A stretch of DNA of 42,733 bases from the NCBI GenBank assembly GCA_903927295.1, contig CAIYMN010000032.1, forward strand, positions 1 to 42,733, in the 5' to 3' direction. Below the pieces are notes generated by a model that worked only from the letters and a program-made list of their open reading frames with translations, was not told where the DNA came from and did no database searches. Positions 16,265-24,308 of this stretch are shown in pieces. Source of the DNA: an uncultured beta proteobacterium (lineage in GTDB: Bacteria > Pseudomonadota > Gammaproteobacteria > Burkholderiales > Burkholderiaceae_C). Positions within the stretch are counted from its first letter, which is position 1, and every line of letters starts with the position of its first letter. The translations under genes were made by a program, and so were the position numbers.

Positions 16265-17020
16265 ATGAAACCTTTGCTACGCTGGCTTGGCTTGACGTCT
16301 CTTGCGGTGCTGGCGTTGCAACTCTTCTTTATCGGTCGAATCGCAGCCATGGCAGTGCTTGAGCCACAGTCGACGGCCTTTCAGCGTTCCGAAGCCTGGC
16401 GTTTGCAATCGGAAAAAGGCCGCCTGCCCTGGCGCCAGCAATGGGTTCCCTATGGCCAGATTTCAGACCTGCTCAAGCGGGCCGTCATCGCCAGTGAAGA
16501 CGACGGCTTCAGTAACCATGATGGCGTGGACTGGGATGCTCTTGAAAAAGCCTGGCAAAAGAACGCCAGGGCACAGGCACAGGCGGATAGAGTACCCGGC
16601 GATCGAGCAGCAGCGGCACGGACCAACAACAAGCCTCCACCTCGCACACCGAAGGTTGTGGGCGGATCGACGATCACCCAACAGCTTGCAAAAAACCTGT
16701 TTCTGTCGGGTGAGCGCACGCTGGCGCGCAAGGGGCAGGAGTTTGTGCTGACGCTGCTGCTTGAGACTTTGCTCAGCAAGCAGCGCATTCTGGAGATTTA
16801 CCTCAATAGCGTGGAGTGGGGTGAGGGTGTCTTTGGTGCCGAAGCGGCGGCGCAGCATTATTTTCACAAGCCGGCGTCCAGGCTCAGTGCTCTGGAATCG
16901 GCAAGGCTGGCTGTGATGCTGCCGCGACCGAAATACTTCGAAAAACTGCCCAATTCAAGCTACCTGGCCGAACGCGCGGGTGTGATTGCGACTCGCCTGG
17001 GCAGTGCTGAACTGCCTTGA
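16265..17020 (+). CDS. mtgA: Monofunctional peptidoglycan glycosyltransferase
   Basis: MtgA polymerises lipid II into glycan strands at the inner membrane. The 251-residue protein has an N-terminal membrane anchor (about 9-30) and the GT51 motifs [15 protein letters not shown] (catalytic Glu78), [22 protein letters not shown] and [17 protein letters not shown]. Between the first two motifs there is an Ala/Gln/Arg/Pro-rich stretch (about 98-130), some 20 residues longer than in E. coli MtgA. ATG 16265 follows the aroE stop by 13 bases. The frame is open further upstream, inside aroE, but without family character. Confidence 0.95.
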   Translation: MKPLLRWLGLTSLAVLALQLFFIGRIAAMAVLEPQSTAFQRSEAWRLQSEKGRLPWRQQWVPYGQISDLLKRAVIASEDDGFSNHDGVDWDALEKAWQKNARAQAQADRVPGDRAAAARTNNKPPPRTPKVVGGSTITQQLAKNLFLSGERTLARKGQEFVLTLLLETLLSKQRILEIYLNSVEWGEGVFGAEAAAQHYFHKPASRLSALESARLAVMLPRPKYFEKLPNSSYLAERAGVIATRLGSAELP

Positions 17021-17080
17021 CGACAACTTGCCGATCCACCCTTTTGCGGGTGTGATGGGCAATCCATTTATCATCTCCCC

Positions 17081-17692
17081 ATGCGTGCCATGCTGATGAG
17101 TTACTTCCTCCTCGGGTTGATCCGTGTATTGACCGGATCCCAGGCGCGCTGGTATGGTTGTCCACCGAAGGCGGAGCAACGCATTTACTTTGCCAATCAT
17201 CAAAGTCATGCCGATCTGGTCATGATCTGGGCGGCATTGCCCAAGGAACTGCGCTCGACAACCCGGGCCATTGCGGCCAGGGACTACTGGACCAGGACAC
17301 CCTTCAAGCAGTGGATTACAACAGCCGTGTTTAACGTCATCTACGTATCGCGTGAGCGCAACGCCGAAGAGGATCCGCTGGAGCCGCTTTTTGAGGCATT
17401 GGACCACGGTGATTCGATCATTCTGTTCCCGGAAGGCACGCGTGGCAACAAGGATGAGCCGCAGGCCTTCAAGGCCGGGCTGTACAATCTGGCGTGCAGG
17501 TATCCGGACGTTGAGTTGGTGCCGGCGTGGATCAACAATGTCCAGCGTGTTCTGCCCAAGGGCGAGGTCGTGCCCGTGCCGGTGCTATGTTCGGTAACTT
17601 TTGGCACACCGCTTCATCTGCAGGAAGCTGAAGCGCGCGTGGCCTTCCTTGAACGCGCCCGCAGTGCCGTCATGGCCTTGCGTGAGGTCTGA
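17081..17692 (+). CDS. PlsC-like 1-acylglycerol-3-phosphate acyltransferase
   Basis: This 203-residue protein has the acyltransferase motif NHQSHADLVMIW, whose HxxxxD pair is catalytic, and the glycerophosphate-binding motif FPEGTRG. Further motifs are the segment VIYVSRER and the downstream VPAWINNVQRVLPKG. It would add the second acyl chain to lysophosphatidic acid. It is directly followed by a CdsA-like gene, 4 bases away, together suggesting phosphatidic acid to CDP-diacylglycerol flow. In-frame ATGs at 17090 and 17096 are alternative starts. No Shine-Dalgarno separates them. The upstream 60-base gap holds only a small CACCC/GGGTG hairpin. Confidence 0.88.
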   Translation: MRAMLMSYFLLGLIRVLTGSQARWYGCPPKAEQRIYFANHQSHADLVMIWAALPKELRSTTRAIAARDYWTRTPFKQWITTAVFNVIYVSRERNAEEDPLEPLFEALDHGDSIILFPEGTRGNKDEPQAFKAGLYNLACRYPDVELVPAWINNVQRVLPKGEVVPVPVLCSVTFGTPLHLQEAEARVAFLERARSAVMALREV

Positions 17693-17696
17693 CGGC

Positions 17697-18686
17697 ATGT
17701 ATCAGGCCCTGAAAAATCTCAGCGCAAGCCAGCAGGTGGGTGCGCTCTTTACCATTGTGTTTGGCATTCTGTTGCTGGCGAGTGTCGTCGCCGTGCTGCT
17801 TTCGATGCGCGAATTGGGCGACAGCCATCGTGCCGAGCAGCAGCGCAGTGATCTGCGTAATTTCGAGGGTGTTCTCAGGACCAGCTGGTTGGTGATGCTG
17901 GTGTTCTGGGTCAGTTGGTTGGCCGGCGACTGGGTTGCGCTGACCTTGTTCGGTCTGGTATCCGTTTTTGCATTGCGTGAATTCATGACACTGTCACCGA
18001 CGCGCCGGGGCGACCACCGCAGCCTGGTGCTGGCGTTCTTTGTTGTACTACCGGTTCAATACGCTTTGGTCGGCAACGAACTGTTCAACCTGTTCACAGT
18101 GTTCATTCCGGTCTACGTGTTTCTTGCGATTCCTGTCGTCAGTGCCCTGGCCAACGATCCGCAGCGCTTCCTGGAGCGCAATGCCAAATTGCAGTGGGGC
18201 ATCATGGTCTGTATTTATGGGATGAGCCATGTGCCGGCCCTGTTGCTGCTCGATTTTCCCCATTACGACAAGAAGAACGCATTTCTGGTTTTCTTTCTCG
18301 TGTTGGTGGTGCAAACCAGCATGATTGCGCAGCATCTGGCCTCGCGCCGACTGCACAGGCCGCCGGTCGCACCCGCAATCAGCCAGAGTTTCAACTGGCC
18401 CAGCTGGTGGATAGGTATCACGGTCGGCAGTCTCCTTGGCGCCTTGCTGGCGGGTATCACACCCTTTGTGCCAGGGCAGGCGTTTGCACTGTCCTTTATC
18501 GCGTGCATGGCCGGATCCTTCGGCCATCTTGTCATGAAAGCGCTCAAGCGCGACCGAGGCATACCCATCTGGCGTGGTCAGGGCACGGCGGTGACGGGTG
18601 CCGCCGGTTTGCTAGACCGGGTCGATGCCTTGTGCTTTGCTGCACCGGTCTTCTTTCACTCGGTCCGCTGGTATTTTGGCCTGTAG
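17697..18686 (+). CDS. CdsA-like phosphatidate cytidylyltransferase family protein
   Basis: This 329-residue protein has about seven to eight hydrophobic segments and the C-terminal CDP-diglyceride synthase region. The signature is degenerate: [12 protein letters not shown] and [13 protein letters not shown] stand where canonical CdsA proteins have a KD pair and a PGHGG-type motif before LDRxDS. The LDRVD part is kept. Such variants paired with a PlsC-like gene, compare E. coli ynbB, are known. Whether they make CDP-diacylglycerol or a related CDP-lipid is not settled by sequence. ATG 17697 is chosen because the longer frame overlaps plsC. Confidence 0.82.
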   Translation: MYQALKNLSASQQVGALFTIVFGILLLASVVAVLLSMRELGDSHRAEQQRSDLRNFEGVLRTSWLVMLVFWVSWLAGDWVALTLFGLVSVFALREFMTLSPTRRGDHRSLVLAFFVVLPVQYALVGNELFNLFTVFIPVYVFLAIPVVSALANDPQRFLERNAKLQWGIMVCIYGMSHVPALLLLDFPHYDKKNAFLVFFLVLVVQTSMIAQHLASRRLHRPPVAPAISQSFNWPSWWIGITVGSLLGALLAGITPFVPGQAFALSFIACMAGSFGHLVMKALKRDRGIPIWRGQGTAVTGAAGLLDRVDALCFAAPVFFHSVRWYFGL

Positions 18687-18690
18687 TTCG

Positions 18691-19239
18691 ATGAGAGTTC
18701 TCGGCATTGACCCCGGCCTTCGCACTACCGGGTTTGGTGTGATCGACGTGCAGGGCGCTGAACTGGGCTATGTGGCAAGTGGCACCATCAGCACCGTCCA
18801 TCTTGAAAAGAGCCAGTTGCCAGCGCGCCTGAAGGTGCTGTTTGACGGTGTACGCGAAGTCATTGCCCGTTACCAGCCCGACTGCGCGTCGGTCGAAATT
18901 GTCTTTGTCAACGTCAATCCGCAATCTACCTTGTTGCTGGGTCAGGCCCGTGGTGCTTGTGTTACGGCATTGGTATCGCTGGATCTGCCCGTTGCCGAAT
19001 ACACGGCGCTGCAGATGAAGCAGGCCGTTGTCGGCTATGGCCGGGCAGACAAGACACAGGTTCAGGAGATGGTTCGTCGTTTGCTCGCATTGCCCGGCTT
19101 GCCGGGGGCGGACGCTGCCGACGCGCTCGGGTTGGCGATTACCCACGCGCACGCCGCCAAGGCGCTGGCACGCCTGGCGTTAGCGGACGGAGTGATTGGC
19201 GCCGGCAGTGGCAAATACAAGGCCGGAAGGAGTCGCTAG
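18691..19239 (+). CDS. ruvC: Holliday junction endonuclease RuvC
   Basis: RuvC cuts Holliday junctions symmetrically as part of RuvABC. The 182-residue protein has the RNase H-like acidic residues Asp7 (GIDPGL), Glu69 (VEIVF), Asp141 and Asp144 ([16 protein letters not shown]). ATG 18691 starts MRVLGIDPG, the universal RuvC N-terminus. An apparent 22-codon extension lies in the CdsA-like gene. It starts 4 bases after that gene. ruvA and ruvB are not in the window, so ruvC is detached from them here. Confidence 0.96.
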   Translation: MRVLGIDPGLRTTGFGVIDVQGAELGYVASGTISTVHLEKSQLPARLKVLFDGVREVIARYQPDCASVEIVFVNVNPQSTLLLGQARGACVTALVSLDLPVAEYTALQMKQAVVGYGRADKTQVQEMVRRLLALPGLPGADAADALGLAITHAHAAKALARLALADGVIGAGSGKYKAGRSR

Positions 19240-19304
19240 ACGGCCCATTTTGTCCAGTAAGATGTATGTTCGAATTTGCAATTTGATAAAGATAAAGGTC
19301 ATTT

Positions 19305-21380
19305 ATGAGTCAGACACGCAGTACCCGTATTCGCAGCGTAGCCCTGGTTGGCCATGGGGCCGTTGGCAAGACTACATTGGCAGAGAGCCTGCTGGCGGCC
19401 AGTGGAGCGGTCAAGAGTCGGGGATCGATCGAGAAAGGCAACACCGTTTGTGATTTCGATCCGATTGAAAAGGAACTGGGTCACTCACTTCAGTCATCAA
19501 TCGTTGGTTTTGAATGGGAAGGCACCCAGATTCATCTGATTGATACGCCCGGGTTCCCGGATTTTTCCGGCCAGTCCATGGGCGCATTGGCGGCAGTGGA
19601 CACCGCGCTGGTCGTGATCAATGCGCAGAACGGCATTGAACTTGCGACCGAGCGCATGTTCACGCTGGCCGGTGAGCGTGGGCTGTGCCGCATGATTGTG
19701 ATCAACAAGATCGATGCCGACAACGTCGATCTGCCGGCGTTGGTGAACGAGATTCGTGAACGTTTCGGCAAGCAGTGCCTGCTGCTGGATTTGCCGACAC
19801 ACAATGGTCAGGATGTGGTGGAACTGCTGGGTCATGATGACGGCGAGAGCGACTTTGCTTCAGTTGCTGCCGCACACCGGAGCCTGATTGACCAGATCGT
19901 TGAAGAAGATGACAGCCTGATGGCCAGCTACCTGGAAACTGGTGCAGACCCGACCCTGGATCAACTTCACGAGCCCTTCGAGCGTGCCTTACGTGCCGGG
20001 CATCTGATCCCGATCCTTTTTGTATCAGCCAGGACCGGGGCTGGCGTGCCGCAATTGATGGACGCCCTGGCGCGGCTTGCTCCGAACCCGGCGGAGGGCA
20101 ACCCGCCACCGTTTTACCGTACCGAGCCTGGCGCCGAGCCGCAGGCTTTTCAGGCACAACCTGACGACGCGCTGCACGTTCTGGCACACGTTTTCAAGAT
20201 TGTGATCGATCCCTTCATTGGCAAGCTGGGGATCTTTCGCGTGCACCAGGGAACCATCCGGCGCGACGCCCAGCTGTTTGTTGGATCCGCCAAAAAGCCT
20301 TTCAAGGTATCGCATTTGTATCGCCTTCAGGGCAAGGATCACATTGAGGTCGCAGACCTGGTGCCAGGTGACATCGGTGCCGTTGCCAAGGTTGACGAAA
20401 TCGAATTCGACTGCGTGCTGCACGACTCGCACGACGAGGATCACATTCACCTGAAACCACTCGCTTTTCCACAACCGATGCATGGTCTGGCCGTGCAAAC
20501 GCGACGCAAGGGCGACGAGCAGCGGCTGTTCGATATATTGCACAAGCTTGAACTGGAAGACCCCTGCTTCAAGGTGGAGCGTCACCCCGGCACCAACGAA
20601 ACCGTGATTCGAGGGCTCGGAGACATGCATTTGCGAGCCAAGCTTTCACGCATGCTGCAACAGTACAAGCTCGAGCTCGACACCAGTGTGCCGCAAATCG
20701 CCTACCGCGAAACCATCAATGGCAATGCCGAGGGTCACTGCCGCCACAAGAAGCAAAGCGGCGGCGCCGGTCAATTCGGCGAGGTCATGCTGCGCGTGGA
20801 ACCCCTGCCGCGTGGCGCTGGCTTCGAGTTCGTCGATATTGTCAAAGGCGGCGCCATTCCAGGCGTGTTCATGGCGGCGGTGGAAAAAGGTGTGCGCCAG
20901 GCGCTGGCTGAAGGTGTGGTGGCAGGCTACCCGGTGCACGACCTGCGCGTCATTGTGCATGACGGCAAGACACATGCCGTCGATGGCAAGGATATCGCGT
21001 TCACGTCGGCGGGCCGCAAGGCGACCATTGAGGCAGTACGCCTGGCGCGTCCCATGGTGCTGGAACCACTGGTTCATATTGAGGTGCTGGCGCCCGAAGC
21101 CACCATCGGAGATTTGACGGGTGACCTGGCCAGCAAGCGTGGCCACGTGACCGGCACTCAGCCGCGCCCGAACGGGGCGGTGGCCATCAGTGGCCTTATC
21201 CCCTTGGCCGAATTGGGCGACTACCAGGGACGCCTCAAATCACTGACGGCCGGTGAGGGTTCCTACAGCATCGAGTTCTCGCACTACGCGCAAGTGCCTG
21301 ACGCCACCCAGCAGCAGCTTGCTAGCAAGTACAAGGCCGTCAATCTCGACGATGATGCTCCGGCAGGGCCGGCTCGATGA
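19305..21380 (+). CDS. Elongation factor G-like GTPase (EF-G2 type)
   Basis: This 691-residue translational GTPase has the P-loop GHGAVGKTTLAES, switch II DTPGFPDF and NKID, followed by domains II to V with HKKQSGGAGQFGEV and a C-terminal EF-G fold. The switch I region reads RGSIEKGNTVCDFDP, not the RGITI form of housekeeping EF-G. It therefore fits the EF-G2/FusA-like branch, whose exact role in translation or ribosome recycling is uncertain. A housekeeping fusA normally sits with rpsL, rpsG and tuf, which are absent here. AAAGG at 19294-19298 lies 6 bases before the ATG. It overlaps hemG by four bases. Confidence 0.88.
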   Translation: MSQTRSTRIRSVALVGHGAVGKTTLAESLLAASGAVKSRGSIEKGNTVCDFDPIEKELGHSLQSSIVGFEWEGTQIHLIDTPGFPDFSGQSMGALAAVDTALVVINAQNGIELATERMFTLAGERGLCRMIVINKIDADNVDLPALVNEIRERFGKQCLLLDLPTHNGQDVVELLGHDDGESDFASVAAAHRSLIDQIVEEDDSLMASYLETGADPTLDQLHEPFERALRAGHLIPILFVSARTGAGVPQLMDALARLAPNPAEGNPPPFYRTEPGAEPQAFQAQPDDALHVLAHVFKIVIDPFIGKLGIFRVHQGTIRRDAQLFVGSAKKPFKVSHLYRLQGKDHIEVADLVPGDIGAVAKVDEIEFDCVLHDSHDEDHIHLKPLAFPQPMHGLAVQTRRKGDEQRLFDILHKLELEDPCFKVERHPGTNETVIRGLGDMHLRAKLSRMLQQYKLELDTSVPQIAYRETINGNAEGHCRHKKQSGGAGQFGEVMLRVEPLPRGAGFEFVDIVKGGAIPGVFMAAVEKGVRQALAEGVVAGYPVHDLRVIVHDGKTHAVDGKDIAFTSAGRKATIEAVRLARPMVLEPLVHIEVLAPEATIGDLTGDLASKRGHVTGTQPRPNGAVAISGLIPLAELGDYQGRLKSLTAGEGSYSIEFSHYAQVPDATQQQLASKYKAVNLDDDAPAGPAR

Positions 21381-21907
21381 GCCATGTTCTGCTGGCATAT
21401 TCAACCACTGACGGCCATACGCCACGCATCTGCGAGCGCCTGAGACAGGTCATCGAGCAGCAGGGGCATGACGCCAAGGTGGTGCCCTTGTCCCAGGCTG
21501 ATGCGCTCGATCTGGCGGCGTTCGATGTTATCGTCGTTGGTGCGAGCATCCGCTACGGCAAGCATCAGCCAGAGGTGTCGCAGTTTATTGCGCGGCATCA
21601 GGCGCTGCTGGAGCGCAAGGCAAACGCCTTTTTTACTGTCAATATCGTGGCGCGCAAGCCCAACAAGAACCGTCCCGAGAATAACCCCTATCTGATCAAG
21701 TTCCTGCGGACGATCAGCTGGAAACCGAAGTTGCTCGGCGTTTTTGCCGGCAAACTCGACTACCCGCGCTATCGCTTCATTGACCGCCAGATGATCAGGT
21801 TCATCATGCTGATCACCAAGGGACCGACCGACCCCTCGGTCGTGGTCGAGTTCACGGACTGGCAGGCAGTCGAGGACTTTGGCCTCGAACTCTGCAAGAT
21901 GGGGTGA
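21377..21907 (+). CDS. hemG: Protoporphyrinogen oxidase, flavodoxin type (HemG)
   Basis: HemG oxidises protoporphyrinogen IX to protoporphyrin IX, passing electrons to quinones. The 176-residue protein begins LLAYSTTDGHTPRICERL, the FMN-binding loop of flavodoxins. It has the HemG-specific FFTVNIVARKPNKNRPENNPY insertion, in two parts, then GKLDYPRYRFIDRQMIRFIM and the end VEFTDWQAVEDF. Closely matching E. coli HemG in all these parts, it is unlikely to be a plain flavodoxin. The start ATG overlaps the stop of the EF-G-like gene. The ccm operon converges from the right, 18 bases after its stop, so two haem-related units meet here. Confidence 0.92.
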   Translation: MSHVLLAYSTTDGHTPRICERLRQVIEQQGHDAKVVPLSQADALDLAAFDVIVVGASIRYGKHQPEVSQFIARHQALLERKANAFFTVNIVARKPNKNRPENNPYLIKFLRTISWKPKLLGVFAGKLDYPRYRFIDRQMIRFIMLITKGPTDPSVVVEFTDWQAVEDFGLELCKMG

Positions 21908-21925
21908 ACCGGCTCGGAGGTCGGA

Positions 21926-23320
21926 TCAGGGTTTCGCCTTGGGCTGCAGGCCCAGACCGGCTTTGCTGCGAGCGTCGGCGATTTCGGCTTCCACCTGCGC
22001 TGCGTCACGTGAGCCGGGTGGCAGTACCGTGAGCACCTTTTCCCAATGACTGATGGCCAGTTTGTAGTCTGAGCGCCGATAGGCCGCGGAACCCGCCAGC
22101 ATCAGGGCCATCGGGTGTTTGGGATCGAGTGCCAACGCCTTGTTGACGAGTGCCAGCGGGCGACCCTCCAGCGTGTTCATGCGCATGGCCAGCAGGTCAG
22201 CATACTGGGTTAGCAGACCGGCGTCGCCGTCGACAAGTTTGCCGGCTTTCTCGAAGGCTTGTTCGGCCTCGGGTAAACGCCCCTGAACCTTGTAGGCGCC
22301 AGCCAGACGCGCCCAACCCGCAAGGTCTGAAGGACTGGCTTTCAGTTTGGCTGCCAGACCGTCGATCATCTGGTTGATCTTTTCCGGGGTCATGACGCCT
22401 GCAGCTGCCGGGTCAACCGGCGGCAGTTTGCCGGCTTCGGATCCGGTGCCGGCCGGCTTGGCGCCCGGTGCGGCCTTGGCAGTTGCAGGCAGCCCCGCTT
22501 TGGCACGTGCCTCGGCGATGTCGGCCTCCACCTGCTGGGCATCCGGTGAACCCGGATCGAGTACTGCCAACAATTTTTCCCACTGTGCCACGGCAAAAGC
22601 GAAGTCAGAGCGTCGATAGGCGGCAACGCCTGACATCATCAGTCCCATCGGATGTTGCGGATTCAGCGCCAGTGCCTTGTTGACCAATTCCAGCGGTTTG
22701 CCTTCGATGTTGTTGTTGGCACGCACGGCGAGCAGGTCGGCGTAATCCACCAGCAAATCCGGATTCTTGTTGATCAGGTCGCCGGCCCTCAGGAAGGCCT
22801 GTTCCGCATCGGCAAAACGTCCCATCACTTTGTAGGAACGCGCGAGCATGGCCCAGCCCTGGGGATTGTCGGGGTTGGCTTTCAGGCGTGCGGCGAGCGC
22901 GTCGACCATGGTTGCAACCTGATCGTCATTTGCCTTTTGAGTTGCCACCGGATCGATCGCTTCGGGACTGCCGAGCCACCAGTACATGCCAGCGGCGCCA
23001 AGCGGCATGAGCAGCGCAATCACCAGCGCCGTGCGCCGACCTGTCCAGAAGCTCGCACCCGGTCCGTGTGAAGCGGGCGACTCCTGCGTGTCATCGAGCA
23101 GGCGCAGTTGCAATTCGTCGCGGGCGGTTTCACAGTCTTGCGCACTGATGATGCCGCGCGCCAGATCACGTTCCAGCGCTTCGAGTTGGTCGCGGTAAAT
23201 GGAGGCGTTGAGTCCCTGGCTTGTCACGCCGGCAGCAGCGGACGGCCAGAGTAGCGGGCGCACCAGCCAGCCCAAAGCCAACAGGGTCAGGACGGCTGCG
23301 ATGGCAATAAAAACAGTCAT
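21926..23320 (-). CDS. ccmI: Cytochrome c maturation protein CcmI with duplicated TPR domain
   Basis: CcmI holds apocytochrome c for haem ligation. The 464-residue protein has two membrane segments (about 3-22 and 97-117) separated by a cytoplasmic loop. A periplasmic TPR domain follows. Unusually, that domain is present twice: residues 134-277 and 315-457 align along their length, roughly 60% identical by eye. Shared blocks include YADLLA, LVNKALAL and AAYRRSD. They are joined by an Ala/Pro/Gly-rich linker (278-314). Usual CcmI proteins carry one such domain. The start overlaps the ccmH stop by four bases. It is the last gene of the operon. Confidence 0.93.
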   Translation of the reverse strand: MTVFIAIAAVLTLLALGWLVRPLLWPSAAAGVTSQGLNASIYRDQLEALERDLARGIISAQDCETARDELQLRLLDDTQESPASHGPGASFWTGRRTALVIALLMPLGAAGMYWWLGSPEAIDPVATQKANDDQVATMVDALAARLKANPDNPQGWAMLARSYKVMGRFADAEQAFLRAGDLINKNPDLLVDYADLLAVRANNNIEGKPLELVNKALALNPQHPMGLMMSGVAAYRRSDFAFAVAQWEKLLAVLDPGSPDAQQVEADIAEARAKAGLPATAKAAPGAKPAGTGSEAGKLPPVDPAAAGVMTPEKINQMIDGLAAKLKASPSDLAGWARLAGAYKVQGRLPEAEQAFEKAGKLVDGDAGLLTQYADLLAMRMNTLEGRPLALVNKALALDPKHPMALMLAGSAAYRRSDYKLAISHWEKVLTVLPPGSRDAAQVEAEIADARSKAGLGLQPKAKP

Positions 23321-23784
23321 GAGGGAAGTTCCGTATCTTTGAGAAGAGACTGCGCCTTCTTGCGCTGGTCTGCATCGAGTACAGGCGCGGCGCTGCCAGC
23401 CTGCTGGCGTCGCACCACACGTACCAGGAAAAACAGGGCGCCGATCAACAGCAAAAAGGGGCCAAACCAGAGCATCCAGGTCAGCGGCTTCATGGGTGGT
23501 CGGTAGCGCACAAAGTCGCCATAGCGGCTGACCATGTACTCCATGATCTCCGCATCGCTCTTGTTCGCCTTGACCAGCGTGCGCAGTTCGCGCCGCAGAT
23601 CCATGGCCAGGTCAGCACGCGATCCTGCCAGTGATTCGTTCTGGCAAACCAGGCAGCGCAACTCTTCCGAAATGGCGATCATGCGTTGTTCCACCACAGG
23701 GTCTTCCGCCAGTGGTATGGCTTCACCTGCATAACTGGAAAGGACGCCTTGCAGCGTCAGGATCAGGGCCAGCCAGTATTTCAT
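23317..23784 (-). CDS. ccmH: Cytochrome c maturation thioredoxin-like protein CcmH
   Basis: CcmH reduces the haem-binding cysteines of apocytochrome c. The 155-residue protein has a signal/anchor sequence (about 1-20) and the redox motif LRCLVCQNESL (Cys44 and Cys47). It continues SRADLAMDLRRELR and DFVRYRPPMK, and has a second membrane segment (about 102-122). The frame is open 67 codons upstream inside ccmG, but ATG 23784 gives the typical MKYWLAL signal. It overlaps ccmG by four bases and ccmI by four bases. Confidence 0.95.
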   Translation of the reverse strand: MKYWLALILTLQGVLSSYAGEAIPLAEDPVVEQRMIAISEELRCLVCQNESLAGSRADLAMDLRRELRTLVKANKSDAEIMEYMVSRYGDFVRYRPPMKPLTWMLWFGPFLLLIGALFFLVRVVRRQQAGSAAPVLDADQRKKAQSLLKDTELPS

Positions 23785-24308
23785 TTTTGCAACTCCCGCA
23801 CCATGGGCAGAATCTTGTCGCGCAGCGCCTCTACAGTGACAGGCCCGATCTGCTTGTAGCGAATGATGCCCATCTTGTCGATCAGAAAGCTCTCCGGCAC
23901 GCCATAAACGCCGAAGTCGATGCCTATGCGGCCGTCCTGGTCGGTGATAGAGAGGTCGTAGGGGTCGCCAAAACGGGCCAGCCACTTCAGGCCCTCGGTG
24001 TTCTGGTCCTTGTAGTCAAGTCCGATCACAGGAATCGTCTTGGTCTTGGCAAATTCCATCAGGATCGGGTGTTCCTGGCGACACGCGACACACCAGGAGG
24101 CCCAGGTATTGAGGATCCACACCTTGCCCAGCATGTCCTTGCCAGAAAATGTCTGCTCCGGTGAATGCAGTTTGGGTGCCGTAAAGGCAGGCGACGGCTT
24201 GCCAATGAAGGGCGACGGAATTTCGTGCGGATCACGCGTCAGGCCGATGGCCAGAAAGACCACCAGAACAGCAAAAATTCCCAGTGGAATCAATGCCTTC
24301 TTGTTCAT
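23781..24308 (-). CDS. ccmG: Thiol:disulfide interchange protein CcmG/DsbE
   Basis: This periplasmic thioredoxin supplies electrons for reducing apocytochrome c. The 175-residue protein has one N-terminal anchor (about 7-24). The active site is WASWCVACRQEHP, with Cys73 and Cys76 spaced CVAC where many CcmG proteins have CPTC or CVPC. The region YGVPESFLIDKMGIIRYKQIG is the CcmG specificity segment with the cis-proline. It overlaps both ccmF and ccmH by four bases. Confidence 0.95.
   Translation of the reverse strand: MNKKALIPLGIFAVLVVFLAIGLTRDPHEIPSPFIGKPSPAFTAPKLHSPEQTFSGKDMLGKVWILNTWASWCVACRQEHPILMEFAKTKTIPVIGLDYKDQNTEGLKWLARFGDPYDLSITDQDGRIGIDFGVYGVPESFLIDKMGIIRYKQIGPVTVEALRDKILPMVRELQK

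Noticed and set aside
17035-17055. CACCC/GGGTG hairpin after mtgA as a terminator
   Set aside because: Only 5 bp with no T run. The genes on both sides run in the same direction with a short gap.
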